Assembly (NCBI GenBank): GCA_017795105.1
Contig: CP051247.1
Location: forward strand, 2,046,001-2,110,000
Reading direction: 5' to 3'
Length of the DNA: 64,000 bases
Source of the DNA: Planctomycetaceae bacterium
Lineage (GTDB): Bacteria > Planctomycetota > Planctomycetia > Planctomycetales > Planctomycetaceae
In this document: in pieces, positions 58,861 to 64,000 of the stretch
Layout of the letters: each line of letters starts with the position of its first letter
Numbering within the stretch: the first letter of the stretch is position 1
Notes under the pieces: model-generated
What the model was told of the DNA's origin: nothing
Databases searched by the model: none
What the model saw: only the letters and a program-made list of their open reading frames with translations
Program-made: the position numbers and the translations under genes

Positions 58861-58893
58861 GGAAACGGGGCGTCTTCGGGACGCCCCGTTTTT
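58861..58893 (+). terminator. Strong intrinsic terminator after the sulfatase
   Basis: AACGGGGCGTC and GACGCCCCGTT form a perfect 11-bp stem with a TTCGG loop, ending in TTTTT. Confidence 0.93.
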
Positions 58894-59026
58894 CTGTTAA
58901 TTGTCACAGCCCCGGCATGACAAGCAATCTCAAGATCCTGACCGATCCTTTCATTGCTCCCGCTGCCCCGCGCGATACGATGAACGGGATCTGATTCCAG
59001 ACTCCGCTCTCATGGGAACCCGCGCG

Positions 59027-62000
59027 ATGCTGAACCGCTCCCTTCGCTTTCTCGCTGTCCTGCTTCTAATCGCTCTGTCGAACGCGTTTCAGCTTTCAGC
59101 CGCCGAACATCCGAACGTGCTGCTGATTCTGGTCGATGATCTCAAACCAGCTCTCGGCTGCTATGGAGATCCGATTGCGAAGACGCCGAATATCGACGCC
59201 CTGGCCGCACGCGGAATGCGGTTCGATCTCGCATACTGCAATCAGGCCGTCTGTGCTCCCTCACGGTTCACGCTCATGCTCGGCGCGCATTCGACCTCGA
59301 CCGGCCTGTACGGACTCGGCAGCGAACTGCGACAGATCCTTCCCGATGCCGTCACCATGCCGCAACATTTCGCAAAGCATGGCGGCTACCGCACGGAATC
59401 ACTGGGAAAGATCTTCCACATTGGCCACGGCAACAACGGCGATCCAGAATCGTTTCAGGTGCCGCACTTTCACGACAAGGTGATTGAATATCTCGATCCC
59501 GCCAGCACCGATGGCGGCAAGCTGACGCGGGAGGAGGCTTACTTCACGAATCAAAAACTGAATGCGATTCGATCTCTGCCTCGAGGAGCGGCCTTCGAAT
59601 CGCCGAAAGCGGAAGATACCGACTACGCGGATGGCCGAGTCGCCGCAGAAACGATTGAACGACTCAGAGCCGCCCGGAAGCGACGGGAATCAGAGGGCAC
59701 ACCCTTTTTCATCGCGGCTGGCTTTGCCCGTCCGCATCTTCCCTTCAGTGCACCGCAGAGATACTGGGATCTCTATGATCCCGCGATGTTGCCGCTGCCG
59801 GAGTACGAAGAACTGCCGGACGATGCTCCCGCCGTCGCCGGCAAACGGGGCGGAGAAATCACCAATTACAAACCTGTGCCGACAGAAGCCGACGCCCAGT
59901 TCAGCGAAGAATTAGAACGCCAGTTGATTCATGGCTATTACGCGAGCACGAGTTTCGTTGATGCACAGATCGGGAAGGTGCTGGACGAACTCCAAGAGCT
60001 CGGCTTACAGGACGACACCATTGTTGTTCTCTGGGGAGATCATGGCTTTCATCTCGGCGATCTCGGCATCTGGACCAAACATACAAACTACGAGCAGGCC
60101 AATCGAATTCCGATTCTGATCGCGGCTCCCGGCACCACCCAGCCCGGCACTTCCACGGAACAGCCGGCGGAAAGTGTCGACATTTTTCCGACCCTCGCCG
60201 AACTGGCCGAGTTGCCGGCTCCCGACGGCCCCCAGCCAATCGATGGCATCAGCCTCGTTCCGGTTTTGAAGAATCCAGACGCCAGAGTTCGCGACCACGC
60301 CTATCACGCCTATCCGAAAAAGAAGCTCGGCCGGGCGATCCGCACGGAACGATATCGACTTGTCGAATGGCAGTCGTTCAACGACTCGAACCAGCAGGCT
60401 GAGTACGAACTTTACGACTATCAAACCGATCCCCATGAAACCCGCAACCTCGCCGAAGACCGGCCAGAGGTTGTCGCCTCGTTGAAGACAATCCTCGATC
60501 GATATCCCGAGCCGATCGACCGCAATCCCCGGAAACGGGCCGAGAGCTCGTCGAAGAGCAATCACATCTCGATCGCCACACCAGAGATCGCCGGTCGCCC
60601 TGTCTCGATCTCCGGTCGCGTGGAACAACTTCGGGGAGATGGCGTTATCGTCGCGCAAGGCGGACGGGAACATGGCTATGCGGTTCACATTCACGAAGGA
60701 CGTCTGACGTTCGATGTCCGCGTTCATGGCAAAGTCACCCGAGCCAGGGCGTCTGAACCGGCCCGCAGGAACTTCACCTTCGAAGCGATTCTCCGCGAGA
60801 AAGAAATCACGCTTCTTTGCAACGGACAGACCGTCGCGACGACCGAGTCTCCCGGTCTGATTCCGGTTCAACCGAAAGACGGACTCGACGTCGGACGTGA
60901 TGAACTTTCGGCCGCCGGCGACTACTCGGCTCCTAATCCGTTGGATGGCAACGTCATCGAACTGACCGTTACGCCTTTGAAAGAGGAAGCTTCGCGGATG
61001 ACGCCGCGGGATGAACGGGACGCCACTCAATTTCCGAATTCCGCATTTGTGGAAGTGGCGACCGATCGAAAGCCGGGGCCCGTGATGGATGCGGCAACGA
61101 TCCGCCAGGGCCTTCAATCGCACGACCGGGCGCTCTACATCAAGGCCGGCTGGATTCGCGATCCTTACATCACGCGCGGTCCGGATGACAAGTACTATCT
61201 GACCGGAACACAGCCGCGTGAAGGAGATCCGCGAGCCGAAGAAAATCCCTACAATATCGGCCTGGGAGACGAAAGCATCGTCGGCGGCCAGGTTCGTGTC
61301 TGGCGGAGTGACGATCTGATTGAATGGGAAGACCTCGGTCCGATCTTCACTGTCGAAGATACCTGGAAGGCTCGACACGACAAGAAGATCAACCGGCGGC
61401 TGATCTGGGCTCCCGAAGTTCACTGGCTGGGTGATCGCTGGGCTCTCGTGCATTGCCCGAAAACCCACTCCAGTCTGGCACTGTCTTCCGGTTCCGATCT
61501 GAAAGGTCCCTGGACTCATCCGATGCAGGGCGAAATGGGACCGCGTCACGATCCGTCCCTGTTTACCGACGATGATGGAACGCGTTATCTCCTCTGGGCC
61601 AATACTCTGGTCGCTCCGTTAAGCGAGGATCTGACCTCGTACGCTGCTGAACCTGTTCGCATCGATCCCGCCGGTTCCCGCTCCGGTCCCGATGGTTCGC
61701 CGATCAACCGGATTGGCCATGAGGGAGCAACCATGATCAAAGTCGGTGGCAAGTACGTTCATCTGGGCACGGCCTGGTCGACCGATCAAGGACGCAAAGG
61801 CTCCTACAATCTCTATTACTGCACGGCCGACAAGATTACCGGGCCTTATGGTCCCCGAAAATTTGCAGGCCGCTTTCTTGGCCATGGAACGCCCTTCCAG
61901 GATCGGGACGGTCAATGGTGGTGCACGGCGTTTTTCAATGCCAATGTTCCTCCCCTGCCCCGGAACGGAATCACGAACAAAGACCTGCGGAAGAACGCAC

Positions 62001-62149
62001 AGACGATCAACGAGCAGGGAGTCACCATCGTCCCGCTGGAAGTCCGTGTTCTCGAAGACGGCGAAGTTTTCATTCGCGCCAAAGACCCTGCGTATGCATC
62101 ACCCGGGCCGGATGAAGCGCAGCATTTTTCATTGCCCGCCGATCAATAA
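59027..62149 (+). CDS. Sulfatase fused to a C-terminal GH43-like glycoside hydrolase
   Basis: This gene encodes 1040 aa from the ATG at 59027 (59012 is an alternative). Signal peptide about 25 residues (ending FQLSAAE). Residues 27-490 are a sulfatase: LVDDLKPALGCYG, formylglycine motif C76-A-P-S-R80 and LWGDHGFHLGDLGIWTKHTNYE. Residues about 510-660 look like a beta-sandwich (GRPVSISGRVEQLRGDGVIV, HIHEGRLTFDVRV). Residues 700-1035 are a five-bladed-propeller hydrolase of the GH43 type: D712 in IRDPYI (base), D842 in RHDPSLF (pKa modulator) and E899 in GHEGATMIK (acid). The motifs are in the order and spacing of GH43-like enzymes. So one protein should remove sulfate and cleave a sugar linkage. 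The natural polysaccharide is unknown. Confidence 0.9.
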   Translation: MLNRSLRFLAVLLLIALSNAFQLSAAEHPNVLLILVDDLKPALGCYGDPIAKTPNIDALAARGMRFDLAYCNQAVCAPSRFTLMLGAHSTSTGLYGLGSELRQILPDAVTMPQHFAKHGGYRTESLGKIFHIGHGNNGDPESFQVPHFHDKVIEYLDPASTDGGKLTREEAYFTNQKLNAIRSLPRGAAFESPKAEDTDYADGRVAAETIERLRAARKRRESEGTPFFIAAGFARPHLPFSAPQRYWDLYDPAMLPLPEYEELPDDAPAVAGKRGGEITNYKPVPTEADAQFSEELERQLIHGYYASTSFVDAQIGKVLDELQELGLQDDTIVVLWGDHGFHLGDLGIWTKHTNYEQANRIPILIAAPGTTQPGTSTEQPAESVDIFPTLAELAELPAPDGPQPIDGISLVPVLKNPDARVRDHAYHAYPKKKLGRAIRTERYRLVEWQSFNDSNQQAEYELYDYQTDPHETRNLAEDRPEVVASLKTILDRYPEPIDRNPRKRAESSSKSNHISIATPEIAGRPVSISGRVEQLRGDGVIVAQGGREHGYAVHIHEGRLTFDVRVHGKVTRARASEPARRNFTFEAILREKEITLLCNGQTVATTESPGLIPVQPKDGLDVGRDELSAAGDYSAPNPLDGNVIELTVTPLKEEASRMTPRDERDATQFPNSAFVEVATDRKPGPVMDAATIRQGLQSHDRALYIKAGWIRDPYITRGPDDKYYLTGTQPREGDPRAEENPYNIGLGDESIVGGQVRVWRSDDLIEWEDLGPIFTVEDTWKARHDKKINRRLIWAPEVHWLGDRWALVHCPKTHSSLALSSGSDLKGPWTHPMQGEMGPRHDPSLFTDDDGTRYLLWANTLVAPLSEDLTSYAAEPVRIDPAGSRSGPDGSPINRIGHEGATMIKVGGKYVHLGTAWSTDQGRKGSYNLYYCTADKITGPYGPRKFAGRFLGHGTPFQDRDGQWWCTAFFNANVPPLPRNGITNKDLRKNAQTINEQGVTIVPLEVRVLEDGEVFIRAKDPAYASPGPDEAQHFSLPADQ

Positions 62150-62381
62150 ATGCTCCCTTTCTGCCGCCGAAGGTTTTTCCTTCCATGAATTCCCGGCAGG
62201 CAGCCACTCTTTAAAAAGCTGACATTTCCCGACTGTGGACTCGGCGAGCCGCATCTAGAATCGTTCGACCACCGTTGAGCAGGAAACAGGCAGGCAATTA
62301 GTGTCTGCGTCTCTGCCCAACTGAGCGGGACCGATGACGGTCCCCGATGATTGAACGACTGCTAACAATTGGGGAATGAAA

Positions 62382-62600
62382 ATGACGAACGTAACAACCA
62401 ACTGGCCCGATCTGGCAATTGGCCTGTATGAACGACTGACGGGACACGGAGCCGAAATCAGCTATGAGTTCGAGAACTTCGACCTCTATGTCCCGAGCGA
62501 AGCCAACGGCGAAGCCAATGCTCCGCAAGCCAAATGGCGGATGAATGGCGTTCTCAAGATCTGTACGCAGAACGACGCTTCGGGACAGCCAAATGCGTGA
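62382..62600 (+). CDS. Small protein of unknown function
   Basis: This gene encodes 72 aa from the ATG at 62382 (GGGGAA 5 bases upstream; another ATG at 62376). It is acidic with a Trp-rich start (NWPDLAIGLYERLTGHGAEISYEFENFDLYVPS). No export signal and no recognised family. Its stop codon lies inside the start region of the next gene (ATGCGTGA), so the two are coupled. Confidence 0.65.
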   Translation: MTNVTTNWPDLAIGLYERLTGHGAEISYEFENFDLYVPSEANGEANAPQAKWRMNGVLKICTQNDASGQPNA

Positions 62601-62961
62601 CTCCACTTCCGTTGATGTCACGGGGCAAATCGAGCTCGAGCACGAGGAGCAGATCGTGACCATCACCGCATCCGGTGACCAGATCGTGGCTGTTGCCCCC
62701 AGCGACGATCTGGCACTGCGACTGCTCTCACTCGGTACCGGCAGCGGGCGGGACCGACGTCTCAAGCTCCGATCTTTTGCAGCCACCCTGGCGCAGAACG
62801 GAGTGACGCTTGATCTTCAGTCCGACGGCCGAAGACTGGCCCGCATCGGCCGACAGGCCCAAAACTGGTGGCTTAGCCTCATCGGATGGCCGCACACCGA
62901 ATGCCGGTTCAAGGTGCTGATGTGGTCGCTGTTCGAAAAGCAGCCGACCAGCATTTCCTGA
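62593..62961 (+). CDS. Protein of unknown function coupled to the small upstream gene
   Basis: This gene encodes 122 aa. The ATG at 62593 overlaps the upstream TGA by 8 bases. The first half is acidic and beta-rich (GQIELEHEEQIVTITASGDQIVAVAPSDD), the second half is basic with a hydrophobic patch (NWWLSLIGWPHTECRF). No family recognised. Together with the upstream gene it forms a two-gene unit of about 580 bases. The next gene (sulfatase) is convergent with a 8-base gap. Confidence 0.6.
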   Translation: MRDSTSVDVTGQIELEHEEQIVTITASGDQIVAVAPSDDLALRLLSLGTGSGRDRRLKLRSFAATLAQNGVTLDLQSDGRRLARIGRQAQNWWLSLIGWPHTECRFKVLMWSLFEKQPTSIS

Positions 62962-62969
62962 AGAGCGTC

Positions 62970-64000
62970 TCAGCGACTTCCGGCCGGGTTCCTGCCGGTC
63001 TTCCGATTCATCAGCGAGGCTTTCTTCGACCAGGGAATCTGTCGGTCGAAGATGTCGCCGTATCTCTGATAGTCGTTGTAATCGACCGCGTTCTCACGCC
63101 AGTGTTGGACGGCTTCATCATAGCGGGCCCGCATCTCGCGAAGCTTCGGCAGTGCGGCTTTGTCGTTTGCCAGATTCACCAATTCCAGTGGATCTTCCGC
63201 CGTATCGTACAACTCTTCGGTCGGCGTCATTCCCTGGGCTCCGTATGGCCAGAAGATGTACTTCAGGTCCCGCGTGACAACTGCCAGCGAGTGCACGGCC
63301 TTAGGCCCCCAGACATTGATGAGCGGAAGTGATTCGTGAAGCGCCGCCTGTGGATCGTCATAGATCGCCATCAGATTGCGACCGTCGATCTCTTTCGGGC
63401 AGGCCACACCGGCCAGTGCGCAAATCGTGGGAGCGAAGTCAATGTTGCCTGTCAGCGCGTTCGTGCGAAGTTCCCGCCCGCTGTTGGAATGGCGCGGGTC
63501 GAAAATGATGAGCGGGACGCGGGACGATTCTTCATAAGGGAGAACTTTCGAGCCATAGCCGTGTGAGCCGCAGAGAAACCCGTTGTCTGACGTGAAAATG
63601 ACAACGGTGTTGCCGCGGACTCCGGCCTCGTCAATCGCCTGACGGATCATTCCCACGGCAACGTCGATGGCATAAACCTGCTGATGATAGACGGCCATCA
63701 CTTCATCGTACCGGTCGGAATAATTCCAGGAGTGAAACCGCTCGAACTGGCGGCCGCGACGACTCTGTTCGGCGAAGTGCTCTCCATTCTCCCGGCCAAA
63801 GTTCTCAGGCTTCCGGAACGTCTTACCGCGATACACCTCATCGAAATCGGGATCGGGCGTCGCTGGCTTATGCGGAGCTTTGAAGCTGATCGACAGGCAA
63901 AACGGTTTCTTTTCTCCAGCTGCATCTCGAATGAAGTCGCGGCCGAACGCCCCATAGGAGAGTGTGGAATGCGGATACTCTTCGGCGTACTGGGCCATCG
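62970..64000 (-). CDS. Sulfatase, N-terminal part beyond the window
   Basis: 343 codons are visible; the gene enters from the right edge, so the signal peptide and formylglycine motif lie outside. The visible part contains ISFKAPHKPATPDPDF, AIDVAVGMIRQAIDEAG, VIFTSDNGFLCGSHGYGSK (with Asp-Asn metal ligands) and LPYEESSRVPLIIFDPR, then a C-terminal ELYDTAEDPLELVNLANDK, the usual end of sulfatases. Arylsulfatase type. Convergent with the small genes at 62382-62961. Confidence 0.9.
   Translation of the reverse strand, partial: MAQYAEEYPHSTLSYGAFGRDFIRDAAGEKKPFCLSISFKAPHKPATPDPDFDEVYRGKTFRKPENFGRENGEHFAEQSRRGRQFERFHSWNYSDRYDEVMAVYHQQVYAIDVAVGMIRQAIDEAGVRGNTVVIFTSDNGFLCGSHGYGSKVLPYEESSRVPLIIFDPRHSNSGRELRTNALTGNIDFAPTICALAGVACPKEIDGRNLMAIYDDPQAALHESLPLINVWGPKAVHSLAVVTRDLKYIFWPYGAQGMTPTEELYDTAEDPLELVNLANDKAALPKLREMRARYDEAVQHWRENAVDYNDYQRYGDIFDRQIPWSKKASLMNRKTGRNPAGSR

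Noticed and set aside
60005..61549. 514-aa open frame on the minus strand opposite the fusion gene
   Set aside because: Antisense to a sulfatase/GH43 gene with intact active sites.

Overview
The window looks like chromosomal DNA of a planctomycete (Planctomycetota, probably Planctomycetaceae or a close relative). The evidence is the gene content: six secreted formylglycine-type sulfatases, four prepilin-like DUF1559/H-X9-DG proteins in a row, several secreted TPR and beta-propeller proteins, an FGE-sulfatase-domain protein, a baeRF-type protein and many palindromic intergenic repeats. No rRNA, tRNA, CRISPR array, phage gene or transposase is visible. Species cannot be named from the sequence alone.

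Layout. 1-13 kb: a truncated secreted carboxypeptidase-regulatory-like protein, a sulfatase with a small secreted partner, S-adenosylmethionine decarboxylase (speD), a secreted toroid-like protein, a 49-aa secreted peptide, two beta-propeller proteins flanking an iron-type alcohol dehydrogenase, a HemN/HemW-like radical SAM protein and a chorismate-lyase-like protein. 13-16.5 kb (minus): an ABC exporter whose permease is fused to a CPBP protease domain. 16.8-22.1 kb (minus): four H-X9-DG pseudopilin-like genes in tandem. 22.3-24.6 kb (minus): SOUL haem-binding protein, DUF1499 protein and MBL-fold hydrolase. 24.8-30.7 kb: a glucose-dehydrogenase-like MDR, an SDR, a baeRF protein on the other strand, then ArsR, a membrane protein, TspO and the UV endonuclease UvsE. 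30.8-33.9 kb (minus): recO, a BamD-like TPR lipoprotein and LptE. 34.4-46.7 kb: a helical unknown, an FGE-like protein, ApbE, a POT peptide transporter, a PDZ protein, a sulfatase, two TPM proteins and a long TPR protein, separated by several palindromic repeat elements. 47-50.2 kb (minus): AlaC-like aminotransferase and a sulfatase. 50.7-55 kb: a 1056-aa TPR protein and an orphan ExbB/TolQ. 55.1-56.8 kb (minus): a zinc-ribbon membrane peptide, an esterase and trmB in one likely operon. 57.2-64 kb: a sulfatase, a large sulfatase/GH43-like fusion, two small overlapping unknown genes and a sulfatase cut by the window edge.

How the parts fit together. The main theme is extracytoplasmic breakdown of sulfated polysaccharides. 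The sulfatases are nearly all single genes with signal peptides. The fusion enzyme at 59-62 kb joins desulfation and glycoside hydrolysis in one polypeptide and is the most unusual protein here. A second theme is the cell envelope: LptE/BamD-like/RecO operon, TPR plus ExbB, TPM proteins and pseudopilin-like proteins. A third is the density of bipartite palindromic repeats between genes, at least seven sequence families, one of which supplies the stop codon and tail of uvsE.
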